This document shows positions 25,463 through 35,140 of a DNA stretch of 64,000 nucleotides, in pieces. Every line of letters begins with the position of its first letter. Position 1 is the stretch's first letter. The stretch covers positions 1 to 64,000 of the forward strand of contig NZ_BNCD01000016.1 of assembly GCF_014656295.1 (NCBI RefSeq). The letters are read 5' to 3'. A program made the translations under genes and the position numbers. Under the pieces are notes generated by a model that ran no database searches, was not told the origin of the DNA, and worked only from the letters and a program-made list of their open reading frames with translations. The stretch comes from Streptomyces sulfonofaciens (GTDB lineage Bacteria > Actinomycetota > Actinomycetes > Streptomycetales > Streptomycetaceae).

Positions 25463-26959
25463 CTAGGCTGCTGCGTCGGAGACGGACTTCCGTACGGGCG
25501 CGCGCCGGGTCGCCGAAGCGAGGCGGTGCCGGCCGCGTGAGGTGGTGCCACGCTTCTTGGGACGTTCGACCACGGGCGCGGTGATGACGACGGGGATGCC
25601 CGAGGGGGCCTGGGCGCCGGTGATGCGGTGCAGAACTTCTTCGCCGGAGCGGACCTGGGTCGTCTGCGGGACGATGCCGGCCGCTGCCATGAGGCGGGTC
25701 ACACCGCGGCGCTGGTTCGGGGTGACCAGGGTGACGACGCTGCCGGACTCGCCGGCGCGGGCCGTACGACCGCCGCGGTGGAGGTAGTCCTTGTGGTCGG
25801 ACGGCGGGTCGACGTTGACCACGAGGTCGATGTTGTCGACGTGGATCCCGCGCGCGGCGACGTTGGTAGCCACCAGCACGCTGACGTGCCCGGTCTTGAA
25901 TTGCGCCAGTGTACGGGTGCGCTGCGGCTGCGACTTCCCGCCGTGCAGGGCAGCGGCCCGTACCCCGCTGCTCAGGAGATGTTCGGTGAGGCGGTCGACG
26001 GCGTGTTTGGTGTCGAGGAACATGATCACGCGGCCGTCGCGCGCGGCGATCTCGGTGGTGGCCGCGTGCTTGTCGGTGCCGTGCACGTGGAGCACATGGT
26101 GCTCCATCGTCGTGACCGCGCCGGCCGAGGGGTCTAGGGAGTGCACGACGGGGTCGCTGAGGTATCGGCGCACGAGCAGATCGACGTTGCGGTCGAGGGT
26201 GGCGGAGAACAGCATGCGCTGCCCCCCGGAGCGGACCTGGTCGAGCAGGGCGGTGACCTGCGGCATGAAGCCCATGTCAGTCATCTGGTCGGCCTCGTCG
26301 AGTACGGTGACGGCGACCCGGTCCAACTGGCAGTCGCCGCGGTCGATGAGGTCCTTGAGACGCCCGGGTGTGGCGACGACGACCTCCGCGCCGCCACGCA
26401 GCACGCCCGCTTGCTTGCCGATCGACATTCCGCCCACGACCGTGGCCAGCCGCAGCTTCACGGAGCGCGCGTACGGAGCGAGCGCGTCACTGACCTGCTG
26501 CGCCAGCTCACGCGTCGGTACGAGGATCAGCCCCAGCGGCTGCCTGGGCTCGGCACACTGCCCAGCCGTACGGGCCAGCAGCGCCAGCCCGAAGGCGAGG
26601 GTCTTACCGGAGCCGGTGCGCCCGCGGCCCAGGACGTCACGGCCGGCGAGGGAGTTCGGCAGCGTCGCGGCCTGGATCGGGAACGGAACGGTCACGCCCT
26701 GCCGTCCGAGCGCGGCCAGAAGCTCCCGGGGCATGTCGAGATCGGCGAAGCCCTCCACGGCGGGAAGCGCGGGAGTGATCGTCCTGGGGAGGGCGAACTC
26801 ACCCTGCAATGCTGCGGGTCGGCCGCTGTGACCACCGGAACGGGCCGGCCCGCCGGTACGGCTCGGGGCCGACGAGCCGAATCGGCCGCCGCTCTTTCCT
26901 GAGCCGGCACTGCTGCCACGGGTGTGGGTGAAGCGGTTGCTCGTGCGTGTGCGGTTCAT
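25463..26959 (-). CDS. DEAD-box RNA helicase
   Basis: 498 residues. A Gly/Ser-rich N-terminus (1-50) is followed by Q motif (PFPIQAATLP), motif I GRTGSGKT, Ia PTRELAQQV, Ib TPGRL, II DEAD, III SAT, V VATNVAARGIHV and VI HRGGRTARAG, then a basic tail (ending RHRLASATRRAPVRKSV). It unwinds RNA secondary structure, probably during cold shock together with the CspA-like protein encoded upstream. ATG at 26959 follows GAGGAAGG. The reading from 27283 is an artefact of the open leader. Confidence 0.92.
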   Translation of the reverse strand: MNRTRTSNRFTHTRGSSAGSGKSGGRFGSSAPSRTGGPARSGGHSGRPAALQGEFALPRTITPALPAVEGFADLDMPRELLAALGRQGVTVPFPIQAATLPNSLAGRDVLGRGRTGSGKTLAFGLALLARTAGQCAEPRQPLGLILVPTRELAQQVSDALAPYARSVKLRLATVVGGMSIGKQAGVLRGGAEVVVATPGRLKDLIDRGDCQLDRVAVTVLDEADQMTDMGFMPQVTALLDQVRSGGQRMLFSATLDRNVDLLVRRYLSDPVVHSLDPSAGAVTTMEHHVLHVHGTDKHAATTEIAARDGRVIMFLDTKHAVDRLTEHLLSSGVRAAALHGGKSQPQRTRTLAQFKTGHVSVLVATNVAARGIHVDNIDLVVNVDPPSDHKDYLHRGGRTARAGESGSVVTLVTPNQRRGVTRLMAAAGIVPQTTQVRSGEEVLHRITGAQAPSGIPVVITAPVVERPKKRGTTSRGRHRLASATRRAPVRKSVSDAAA

Positions 26960-27239
26960 GCGGAACCTTCCTCGATGCGGCGCATAGCAAGGAATTTCCG
27001 CAGCCGTGATCGGCACGGAGAATTGCGAGAATGAGCCGAATGGAACGCGAGAGGGAATCCACTCGCGTACAGTCTGTGCAGGCTCCGGTACCGAGAGACC
27101 GCGATATGGATGCGATGTAAGGAGCTTCTGCCGCCGCGCAGCCAATGCGTGTAAACGCGTCCCTGACGGGGGCCCCGAGGCTGGGTGAGTACAGAACCCG
27201 GGGGCGTCTCCCCATGTGGAACCGCTACCGTGAGATGAT
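26960..27239. other. Leader region of the DEAD-box helicase
   Basis: 280 bases, AT-richer than the genes, up to the csp terminator. A long 5' leader is typical of cold-inducible helicase genes, but I see no clear structured element. Confidence 0.4.
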
Positions 27240-27281
27240 GCAGATGGGGCCCGCACCCCGAAGGATGCGGGCCCCATCTGC
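27240..27281. terminator. Terminator hairpin after the cold-shock gene
   Basis: Perfect 16-base-pair stem (GCAGATGGGGCCCGCA at 27240-27255, complement at 27266-27281) with a 10-base loop, 18 bases past the csp stop. It separates csp from the helicase gene, which therefore probably has its own promoter. Confidence 0.85.
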
Positions 27282-27299
27282 ACGTACGGGTCAGTCGCG

Positions 27300-27503
27300 T
27301 CAGGCAGGAACGATGTTCTCGGCCGTCGGGCCCTTCTGGCCCTGCCCGATGTCGAAGTTCACCTTCTGGCCTTCGAGCAGCTCGCGGAAGCCCTGGGCGG
27401 CAATGTTCGAGTAGTGGGCGAACACGTCAGCACCGCCGCCCTCCTGCTCGATGAAGCCGAAACCCTTTTCCGCGTTGAACCACTTGACGGTACCAGTAGC
27501 CAT
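27300..27503 (-). CDS. CspA-family cold-shock protein
   Basis: 67 residues, full length. RNP1 KGFGFI and RNP2 VFAHYS are present within MATGTVKWFNAEKGFGFIEQ and the following strand. It is an RNA chaperone that melts structures in mRNA. ATG at 27503 follows GAAGGAGAA. A hairpin sits in the leader at 27530-27552. Confidence 0.95.
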   Translation of the reverse strand: MATGTVKWFNAEKGFGFIEQEGGGADVFAHYSNIAAQGFRELLEGQKVNFDIGQGQKGPTAENIVPA

Positions 27504-27529
27504 GTCATTCTCCTTCGGGGCAGTGCACC

Positions 27530-27552
27530 GGTATCCGCACCGTGCGGACACC
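27530..27552. promoter_or_regulatory. Hairpin in the csp 5' leader
   Basis: GGTATCCGCA and TGCGGACACC pair with one mismatch over a 3-base loop, 27 bases before the start codon. Csp mRNAs often carry leader structures that sense temperature; the role here is inferred. Confidence 0.4.
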
Positions 27553-27945
27553 GTGTCGCCGCGATGATTACCCCGCCCGGAAAAGACCGGAATTACACAA
27601 GTGCTGCCAGCGGCACGGAAGCCGGCTGGAACGCACCTGAAATTTTTGGGAACCACAACTGCAACTGGGATCGACAGTAGCACGTCGCAAGGGTCCGTGC
27701 GTGTTGAATAATTCCACTCCAGTCGCTGCGGCAATAAATCTGTGTACAGGTCTCGTTGAACCCTCACCTCGCGGGAACAGATATTGATGCAGCCGGAGCG
27801 CAGGGTTCCGGCTGTGCTCAGCGTTGTCCTGCTGAGACCGTACGCAGACCTTTCGACGACGCCCCGCCGCCGACAGACGTGGGGGCCTGCCGTCGATGGG
27901 GCGAAGTGCCTTGCCCCGGACGGGAGACCGCGCCCGGTCCCGCAC
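27553..27945. other. AT-rich upstream region of the cold-shock gene
   Basis: About 390 bases, notably AT-rich around 27600-27760, holding the csp promoter somewhere. No gene recognised. Confidence 0.4.
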
Positions 27946-28088
27946 CGTCCGCCCCATGCGATGCGCCATACGTGCACGTCGTGGCTGGTGCAGCAAGGCG
28001 TCTCCTCGTACGAGGTCCAGCACCTCCTCGGCCACGCCGGGCCACCACACGACTCAGCGATATGACTGGGTGCATTGGTGCTTCTGAC
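27946..28088 (+). pseudogene. Tyrosine recombinase (phage-type integrase) C-terminal remnant
   Basis: Forward translation gives MRHTCTSWLVQQGVSSYEVQ followed by HLLGHAG, the box II Arg-His and HxLGH motifs of tyrosine recombinases. A one-base shift is then needed to read HTTQRYDWVHW, with the nucleophile Tyr. Everything upstream is lost. It marks an old mobile element beside the csp gene. Confidence 0.72.
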
Positions 28089-28554
28089 CTGCAGGTCGCC
28101 TTGAACGGCTCAAGCTGCACACCGCCTGCGCCGCCGACGTAACCGCCAGGTCGCCGAAGCACTCCGGCGCTGCTTCGCCGGCACCGATCAGCGCGGCTAC
28201 CCCGCCAGCCCGAACGGCACAGGCACTCGCCTCCCCCCTGGCTGGTCACCAGGGCCTCAACCGGCAGTGGCCACCCGGAGCCCCACCATGAGCGACACCA
28301 CCGAGCACGAGCTCAGGGGACGCCCCACGAGGCCGGCGGTCCAGCGTGCTGCCTTGCTGCTACGCGGCCCGTCGCGCTCGCGGGCGTCGACCTCGGCCTG
28401 CTTGAGCGCGCCTCCCGTGATACTCGCCTCCCGTGATACTCGCCTCCAGTCCTTCGATGTTCTTGTATCGGTCTGCGCATCCCTGGGACGAGGCGGGGTA
28501 ATCGTGCTTTATATGGAAAAAGGGAAAATAGGTCATGGAGAGGGGTGAAGTGTC
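28089..28554. other. Gap with 16-base repeats before the Asp23 gene
   Basis: About 465 bases without a supported gene. A 16-base unit is repeated at 28409-28450. A GGGTAA-like element and the AT-rich run before 28555 may form the Asp23 promoter. Confidence 0.45.
28409..28450. repeat. 16-base tandem repeat (two and a half copies)
   Basis: CGCCTCCCGTGATACT at 28409-28424 and 28425-28440, then CGCCTCCAGT at 28441-28450. Confidence 0.85.
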
Positions 28555-29016
28555 ATGGTCGACGTCACCACGCGGACCGGGGCGGAGGGCAGGGAGTCGG
28601 GGGCCGACAAACAGGCCGCCCGCCGCTCGGGAAAGCGCCCCGATGATCCCGGCGAGCGCGGGCGCACCACCATCGCCGTCGGCGTGGTCGAGAAGGTCGC
28701 GGGCATGGCTGCGCTGGAGGTCGTCGGGGTGCACGCGATGGGAAGCGGCATGGCCCGCACCTTCGGTTCTGTCCGTGAGCGCGTACCCGGTGGGGCGGGG
28801 TCCGTGGCCCGCGGCGTGAAGGCGGAGGTCGGCGAGGTGCAGACCGCGCTCGACCTCGACATCGTCGTCGACTACGGCGTCACCATGGTCGATCTCGCCC
28901 GCGACGTACGTGAGAACGTGGTGTCCGCGGTGGAACGCATGGCCGGTCTCGAAGTCACCGAGGTCAACATTGCCGTGGACGACGTGAAACTGCCGGACGA
29001 AGAGGAGGAACCCTGA
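28555..29016 (+). CDS. Asp23/Gls24-family envelope stress protein
   Basis: 153 residues. A disordered charged N-terminus precedes the Asp23 domain (about 40-145): TIAVGVVEKVAGMAALEVVG, then LDIVVDYGVTMVDLARDVRE and VEVTEVNIAVDDV-like ending. Such proteins coat the inner membrane and help resist envelope or alkaline stress. ATG at 28555 follows GAGAGGGG. The convergent gvp-like genes lie 264 bases downstream. Confidence 0.87.
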   Translation: MVDVTTRTGAEGRESGADKQAARRSGKRPDDPGERGRTTIAVGVVEKVAGMAALEVVGVHAMGSGMARTFGSVRERVPGGAGSVARGVKAEVGEVQTALDLDIVVDYGVTMVDLARDVRENVVSAVERMAGLEVTEVNIAVDDVKLPDEEEEP

Positions 29017-29280
29017 TCCGGATTGCAGTAGCGGTTCCTCGGTGACGGGACGGGCCGCCGGGAGCCCGGGAAACTCCCCGGACCGGTTGGGAGCGAAGCT
29101 ACCGGGCCAGGCCGGGGGATCGGCGACCGTGGGCCCGGTCGGTCGGGGTCGGTTCAACGCCCGCTCGGCGGCACCTCGCCCACGCGAACTCCCGACGCGG
29201 ACGACCGAGTCCGAGTCCCGGCCGACCGCTGCCGTGCCCACGGTTGTCCGTGCCGTGTCAACGGTCGTCCGTGGAGATCT

Positions 29281-30243
29281 TCACCGCTCCTCGTCTTCGT
29301 CTTCGTGCTCCTCTTCCTCTTCCTCTTCGTCCTCGTCCTCCACCGCGCCTTCCTCGTCGGTTCCCTCTTCCTCTTCGTCCTCCCGGTCGTCGCGCCCCTC
29401 GTCTTCCTCGCCGGCTTCCTCGTTGAGCGCGTCCTCGTGGCTGCGGACGACTTCGCCTTCGCGGATCTCGCCCCGCCATCCCTCCGCCTCTTCGCTCTGC
29501 AGGGTCACGTAGCGTTGGAAATGCTTGAGATCCAGCCGTAGACGGCGGCCCTGGGCCCGCCAGATGTTGCCGACCTTCTCGAAGAAGCCCGAGGGGTAGT
29601 ACTCGACGACCACCACGACCCGGGTCAGGTTCTCCTCCAGGCGGTGAAAGCTGACCGCGCCGTGGGTCGTGCCCTTGGAACCTTCTGAGTTCCAGACGAT
29701 GCGCTTGTCGGGAACCTGTTCCTCGACCGTCGCTTCCCAACTGCGGGTGGAGGGCCAGACCCGCACTTTCCATGTGGACTTGGTGTCGTCTTCCTCGTCC
29801 GGTCGTACGCTGCTCACGCCGTTGGTGAAGCTGCCGAAGTCCTCGAGTCGGGTCCACTGGTTGTAGACGACGTGCAGCGGCCGGCCGACATCAATATGCT
29901 CGATGATGTTGATGGCCTTCAGATCGCCGGCTTTGCCGTCGCCCCCGCCCATTCCGACCACCTCCTTGGCCTTGCCCACGACCTTGTCCTTGGCTCCCTT
30001 CGCCTTCTCGGTGACGAAGGCCTTCAGGGGATTCGCGCCCTTGGCGGCGCGCACGGCCGTTTTGGCCAGAGCGCCGTCTCCGTCCGGCATCAGTTTTCCG
30101 GGGTCCGCCACCTCCTTCAGTTTGTCGGTCATCTTGCCGACCATGTGCTGACCGAGCCCGCTCGTGTAGGCGAGGACCTCGTGGCGCAGCCGGTCCAGAG
30201 GGGATTCGTCGCTTCCCTGCCCGCTTCTCTGCTGTTCGGCCAT
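29281..30243 (-). CDS. GvpZ-like SRPBCC-domain protein of gas vesicle clusters
   Basis: 320 residues. The N-terminal 100 residues are charged and helical. The SRPBCC/START-like domain (about 120-260) runs from INIIEHIDVGRPLHVVYNQW through VVVEYYPSGFFEKVGNIWRA, a sequence closely resembling the SRPBCC protein (GvpZ) of Streptomyces gvp operons. The last 50 residues are almost pure Glu/Asp. It follows the gvpY-like gene after 6 bases. No shell protein gene is near, so its role outside gas vesicles is open. Confidence 0.75.
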   Translation of the reverse strand: MAEQQRSGQGSDESPLDRLRHEVLAYTSGLGQHMVGKMTDKLKEVADPGKLMPDGDGALAKTAVRAAKGANPLKAFVTEKAKGAKDKVVGKAKEVVGMGGGDGKAGDLKAINIIEHIDVGRPLHVVYNQWTRLEDFGSFTNGVSSVRPDEEDDTKSTWKVRVWPSTRSWEATVEEQVPDKRIVWNSEGSKGTTHGAVSFHRLEENLTRVVVVVEYYPSGFFEKVGNIWRAQGRRLRLDLKHFQRYVTLQSEEAEGWRGEIREGEVVRSHEDALNEEAGEEDEGRDDREDEEEEGTDEEGAVEDEDEEEEEEEHEDEDEER

Positions 30244-30249
30244 GGCCGG

Positions 30250-30753
30250 TCACCGCCTCCCGGGGCCGGCGCTTCGCGCCTGTTCGTGGCGTCCTGCTCG
30301 GGGCCCGGTTCGCTCGGAGGACTCTTCCTCGCCTGTCCGACCTGCGCCTGGCTCCCCTTTTCCCGTCTTCTTCTCTTCACCGTCCCCCGGTTCACCCGTC
30401 CCGGGCCCGCGGCTCTCCTCGCCCCCTTCTTCCGGCTGGTCCTTGTCTTTTGCCGCTCCCAGGTTCTCGGTGCGTTCGTGGAGTGCATTGCTGAGGTTGT
30501 CGATGCGGCGGTTCACGATCGAGGTGGCTGCCGTGCGCAATGCCGTCATCAACTCCTCGCGCACTTGTTCGGTGAGATCGGCGAACTGCGGCAGTTCGGT
30601 GACCTTCTTGAGTAGTTCCTGCGGTCCGAGGCCGAGTCGGCGTCCCACGAGCACCGAGGCCAGGGCGAGGGCGAGCTTCCCCTTTTTCGTGCGACCGAGA
30701 AAGTAGCCACCGGCGACGCCCGCCAGCACCGCCGTCTTACAACTGCATTCCAT
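30250..30753 (-). CDS. GvpY-like membrane-associated protein
   Basis: 167 residues. A Cys-containing N-terminus (MECSCKTAVLAGVAGGYFLG) enters a short hydrophobic segment. A helical region with REELMTALRTAATSIVNRRI follows, then a low-complexity Glu/Gly/Lys tail. It resembles the protein that precedes the SRPBCC gene in Streptomyces gvp clusters. ATG at 30753 follows AAGGGGAG; the next gene starts 6 bases after its stop. Confidence 0.68.
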   Translation of the reverse strand: MECSCKTAVLAGVAGGYFLGRTKKGKLALALASVLVGRRLGLGPQELLKKVTELPQFADLTEQVREELMTALRTAATSIVNRRIDNLSNALHERTENLGAAKDKDQPEEGGEESRGPGTGEPGDGEEKKTGKGEPGAGRTGEEESSERTGPRAGRHEQARSAGPGRR

Positions 30754-31643
<890 letters not shown>

Positions 31644-31745
31644 CTACGGGCGGAGCACCTCGGCGACACGGCGGGCGACGTCCGGCGTCGCCGCGACGAC
31701 GTAGACCTCGGCGACGTCCCCGGTGAGCGACGGCTTCCGATCCAT
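31644..31745 (-). CDS. Very short protein or 5' remnant of a conserved small protein
   Basis: 33 codons starting at an ATG with a strong GGAGGTACGTCC upstream: MDRKPSLTGDVAEVYVVAAT, then PDVARRVAEVLRP and a TAG. It resembles the N-terminus of longer Streptomyces hypotheticals that begin with an EVYVVAATP-like strand and helix, so it is probably truncated by a stop. No function known. Confidence 0.4.
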   Translation of the reverse strand: MDRKPSLTGDVAEVYVVAATPDVARRVAEVLRP

Positions 31746-31983
31746 GGACGTACCTCCAGTGGCACGGGCCCGGCACAACGAACGGCGGCACTACCGCACG
31801 CTGACCACCTCCGGTGCCGGCACGCTGCCAGACTGCACGCTTTGTCATGGTATGCCTGATCGTGAGTGCCCTGCGTGTCGAACGCAACGCTCTCCCTTGA
31901 GCGAGCCCTCCGGGCCCCCACGTACGAGGAGTAGCCTGGCGACAGGGTCAGTTCCCGAAGGACTTCCCGGAGGAGCGGAAAGC

Positions 31984-32466
31984 ATGGCCGACTCCGACGT
32001 ATCTGCCACTCACCGGCGTCTGCCGAGTGGTGTCCATGCGGCCGCGAAGCCGGGAACCGCACTCCTACGTCTGGAGACGACACGGTCTCGCGAGGGCATC
32101 CTCGACGGGGCGTGGTGGCCGCGCTCCCGTGTGGTGGGCACCGAGCTGCCTCCGCTGGTGAGCGCGCTCACCAGGTACACCGGCCCGATCACCCGCGTGG
32201 GGCTGGACGCGGCCTTCTGGGAAGAGCTGCCGACCCGCCTGGTCATCGACGACCGCGTCGTGAACCTCGACTCCTTCCCTGTCGGGGACGACACCGTCCT
32301 GATCACCCGCGGTGACCAGGACTACTTCTCGTTGCTGGTGATCCCGCCGAACGCGGAACCGGAGGCGGCGCGCGCCGCGATGGCCCAGGCGGTCCGGGCC
32401 GACAACGTCACCCAGGCCGAACAGATCCTCATCGACACCGGCACAGCACAGGAACCACCAGCCTGA
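31984..32466 (+). CDS. DUF5994 family protein
   Basis: 160 residues. Conserved signatures of the actinobacterial DUF5994 family: LETTRSREGILDGAWWPRSR, THRVGLDAAFW-like region, LVIDDRVVNLDSFPVGDDTV and DQDYFSLLVIPP. The Asp/Trp-rich centre suggests a soluble ligand-binding or enzymatic domain, but no activity is known. ATG at 31984 has GGAGGAGCGG upstream. The gene stands alone. Confidence 0.85.
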   Translation: MADSDVSATHRRLPSGVHAAAKPGTALLRLETTRSREGILDGAWWPRSRVVGTELPPLVSALTRYTGPITRVGLDAAFWEELPTRLVIDDRVVNLDSFPVGDDTVLITRGDQDYFSLLVIPPNAEPEAARAAMAQAVRADNVTQAEQILIDTGTAQEPPA

Positions 32467-32677
32467 CCCCGCCGGTCATCCGTCCGCGGTATCGCCGGGC
32501 GCGGCGACGGGGCTCGCGGTGCCGGGGACCGCCGGCAGGCGGCCGCCCCCGGCGCGGGCCACCGGGGATCTCCACAGGAAGACGGCTCCTTGCCGTGCGG
32601 CGAACGGGAGCCGGCTGCTCCGGATACGTCAGGCTCCCCGCGAGACGGAGGTCGAGAGATGCGGACAGCGACCGGCG

Positions 32678-33523
32678 TCAACGATGGAAGCACTCCGTGC
32701 GTCCGCCGCTTGCCGGTTTGAAGCAGGCCCTCAGCCCGGTGAGGCTGCTGCCGTCGACCATGGGCGTGGAGAGGGGCTCCTCCGTTTCCAGCGCGTCGGC
32801 GACCTTGACCCGTTCCGGTCTGCGGTCGGGAACCGACACTTCGAGTACGTCTCCGACATGCGTGTCCCACACCAGCGCCCACGCGGTGTGGCAGCGCGCG
32901 CTGAAACTGAACGACAGCCGGGCTCCGGTGCGGGTCCGGTGTGACGTACCGAGGCTGTGAGCCTGCCCGGGCGTCGCGCAGCCCATCATCTCCGGGTTGC
33001 CGCCCGCACACGTACGGGCCCGGCACGCGGGTGCGGGCGATGCGGAGGCGGCGGTCCGCCCCGCGGTCTCCCCGTCCTGCGTGTCGAATGAGGTCGTCAT
33101 CCATGTCGCGGCCGCAAGCGCGACCACACACCCGGCCGCGGCTGCGGCGAGCGCCCGCTTCCGCGGCCGGGTACGCCATCCGGCTGAGAGGAGACCCCCG
33201 GCCGTGCCGTGACTGCCTGGCGGGTCCTCGTGCGGCGGCGGCGCGGTCGATGTCCTGGTGCGTCCGCTCCATTCCAGCTCGGCCAGTTCCCACAACGCCA
33301 CCATGCGCCCCGGCGGCTCCCCCGCCATGGTGCACAGTGCCTCGACGGCCTGGCGCGGGGCGAGTTGCGTGCCGTTGAGGTAGCGCCCCCACGAGGACCT
33401 GCTGTAAGCGGTGCGCTCGGCCAGCTCGGTCAGGCTCATGCCGGTCCGGGTCCGCAGCTCCTGCAATCCCGCGGCCAGGCGCCGGCACGCGGGCATGGCG
33501 GCAGGCGGTGAGGTGTCCGTCAT
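32678..33523 (-). CDS. Membrane-spanning HTH regulator with extracellular DUF2690 domain
   Basis: 281 residues. Cytoplasmic XRE-type HTH (about 20-80: MSLTELAERTAYSRSSWGRY), one membrane helix (about 128-150, ALAAAAAGCVVALAAATW), and a Cys-containing extracellular DUF2690 domain (about 185-281). It could carry an outside signal directly to DNA. The ATG overlaps the stop of the upstream paralogue by 4 bases. The HTH is so similar to that neighbour (YSRSSWxRYLNG shared) that a tandem duplication is likely. Confidence 0.85.
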   Translation of the reverse strand: MTDTSPPAAMPACRRLAAGLQELRTRTGMSLTELAERTAYSRSSWGRYLNGTQLAPRQAVEALCTMAGEPPGRMVALWELAELEWSGRTRTSTAPPPHEDPPGSHGTAGGLLSAGWRTRPRKRALAAAAAGCVVALAAATWMTTSFDTQDGETAGRTAASASPAPACRARTCAGGNPEMMGCATPGQAHSLGTSHRTRTGARLSFSFSARCHTAWALVWDTHVGDVLEVSVPDRRPERVKVADALETEEPLSTPMVDGSSLTGLRACFKPASGGRTECFHR

Positions 33524-34272
33524 CCGCGCAGTACCCGCCAGGTCTGCACGCCCACGACGCCGTCGGGTGCCAGGCCGGCCTTCTGCTGCAACCGCTTGAC
33601 GGCCCGCGTGGTTCTCGGCCCGATGGCGCCGTCCACACCTCCCGGATCGAAGCCCAGGTGCCCCAGCAGGCACTGCGCCTCCACGACGTCCCACCCCGGC
33701 TTCCCGGAGAGCAGGGCGGTACGGGTGCTGCTGTAGCCCGCGTACAGGCGCCCCTTCTCGCGCCTGACCGTACAGGGGTAGGTCTGCCCCGCCCTGTAGG
33801 CGAAGGCTCCGCGCGACGCCGGGGCCGGACCGGGACGCGCTCCGGCCGCATGGTCCTGCCGCTGCCCCCCGTCACCCCAGGGTGCCGCGATCAGCAGTCC
33901 GGCGAGCAGGGCGCCGAGGACCACAGCCGTGCAGACCCCGATCAGCACCATCCGCCGGCCGCCCCTCGGCTCCGGCGTGTCCGCCTCCGGTGCCGTGGCG
34001 GCATCCTGCGTCCACGCCTCCTGGGCCACTTCGTGGAGCACCAGGAGCCGTGCCGGATCGCCCCCGGCCACGCGCGCCAGTTCCTCCACCGCCTTCCGCG
34101 GCGGCAGCGCCCTTCCGTTGAGGTAGCGCTCCCAGGAGGAGCGGCTGTAGCCCGTCTTGGACTGCAGCGACGCCAGGCTCAGCCCGCTCCGGTCCTTCAG
34201 CCGGCGCATCTGGACGACCAGATTCCGTACGCGCTCATCGAGCGAACTCGGCAGTTCCTTCCAACGCGGCAT
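33520..34272 (-). CDS. Membrane-spanning HTH regulator with peptidoglycan-binding domain
   Basis: 250 residues. Cytoplasmic HTH (about 25-80: LSLASLQSKTGYSRSSWERY), membrane helix (about 125-150, VLIGVCTAVVLGALLAGLLI) and a C-terminal PG_binding_1 domain (about 190-250: VEAQCLLGHLGFDPGGVDGA, GPRTTRAVKRLQQKAGLAPD). It may sense the cell wall and regulate transcription. First gene of a coupled pair. Longer readings upstream pass through the divergent promoter region and are rejected. Confidence 0.87.
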   Translation of the reverse strand: MPRWKELPSSLDERVRNLVVQMRRLKDRSGLSLASLQSKTGYSRSSWERYLNGRALPPRKAVEELARVAGGDPARLLVLHEVAQEAWTQDAATAPEADTPEPRGGRRMVLIGVCTAVVLGALLAGLLIAAPWGDGGQRQDHAAGARPGPAPASRGAFAYRAGQTYPCTVRREKGRLYAGYSSTRTALLSGKPGWDVVEAQCLLGHLGFDPGGVDGAIGPRTTRAVKRLQQKAGLAPDGVVGVQTWRVLRG

Positions 34273-34611
34273 GTCCACCCCACACCCGTTGATCTCTCCG
34301 AGGCCTGTGTGCGCCTCCTGGCAGTGTCGTACGGCGTTGTACGGCCCCCTCGGACGCCGTTCCCGGCACGCTCGCCGCACGGAGCGCTTTTCAGCCGGTC
34401 CTCTTTGTATCGCCTGGGCCCGCCCACGTCCCAGAGTCTCGTCATGTCCGGCGACATCCCAGCAGATCGCAGCGTGGAGCGGACCACGAACACCTCGATC
34501 GGCGGGGATTGCTGTGAGGGAGCGCGACCGTCCCGCAATGTCGATGGTGCAAGCCGGGCGGCGCGGTCCACCCCGCGCCGCCCTCACCACCACGGGGAAG
34601 GAACCTGACGG
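34273..34611. other. Divergent region between HTH regulators and secreted protein
   Basis: 339 bases. It contains two close copies of GTACGGC at about 34329-34343 and a small dyad ATGTC-CGGC-GACAT near 34444, both possible binding sites for the HTH regulators. No gene. Confidence 0.45.
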
Positions 34612-35052
34612 ATGAACGCTCGACAGCGCAGGACGACCCGGCTGCTGACCGTGACAGCGGCCGTTGTGAGCACGGCGGTGCTGGCGGTGGGACCCGCCCG
34701 GGCGGCCGAGGACAGCACCGCCATCACCACGCCCGAGGGCTGCGGTGGTCTGGACTACGACGACTACGGTCCGGGAGCCGCCGGCGGCGGGGACAACGAC
34801 GACTACTTCGTGATCCACGACTACTGCGGTGACTACCACGGCGTGAAGGCCTGGGCCTGGCAGAACGGCACCTACCTGGGCGGCAGGTACAACGGCAACG
34901 GACTCGCCGGCGCTGCCGTCGTCTGGGACCCGTTCAAGGACGACAACGTCGCGCCGCACGACAGGATCGGTATGAAGGTGTGCCTCGTCGACGGCGACGA
35001 CGGGGCGCCCTTCGCGTGCACCTCGTACACCTTCACCAGCATCGACGGCTGA
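34612..35052 (+). CDS. Small secreted protein of unknown function
   Basis: 146 residues. Sec signal peptide (1-31: RRTTRLLTVTAAVVSTAVLA, cleavage after ARA). The mature part is rich in Asp, Gly and Tyr with four Cys (EGCGG, DYCGDY, VCLVDG, ACTSYT) that could form two disulfides, and motifs HGVKAWAWQNGTYLGG. No family recognised. ATG at 34612 follows GGGAAGGAA. Divergent from the wall-sensing HTH pair, so probably under their control. A strong terminator follows at 35092. Confidence 0.8.
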   Translation: MNARQRRTTRLLTVTAAVVSTAVLAVGPARAAEDSTAITTPEGCGGLDYDDYGPGAAGGGDNDDYFVIHDYCGDYHGVKAWAWQNGTYLGGRYNGNGLAGAAVVWDPFKDDNVAPHDRIGMKVCLVDGDDGAPFACTSYTFTSIDG

Positions 35053-35091
35053 TCCCACCTGCTGGGCCCTCGGCCGTTCGTGCTCCGCGCC

Positions 35092-35140
35092 CGGCCCCGG
35101 CCGGTCCTCCGTCCCGGTGACGGAGGACCGGCCGGGGCCG
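35092..35140. terminator. Strong terminator hairpin
   Basis: 22-base-pair perfect stem around a 5-base loop (arms 35092-35113 and 35119-35140) downstream of the secreted-protein gene. Confidence 0.88.

Noticed and set aside
28267..28548. 93-codon open frame before the Asp23 gene
   Set aside because: Contains the 16-base repeat, has no family match and no ribosome site.
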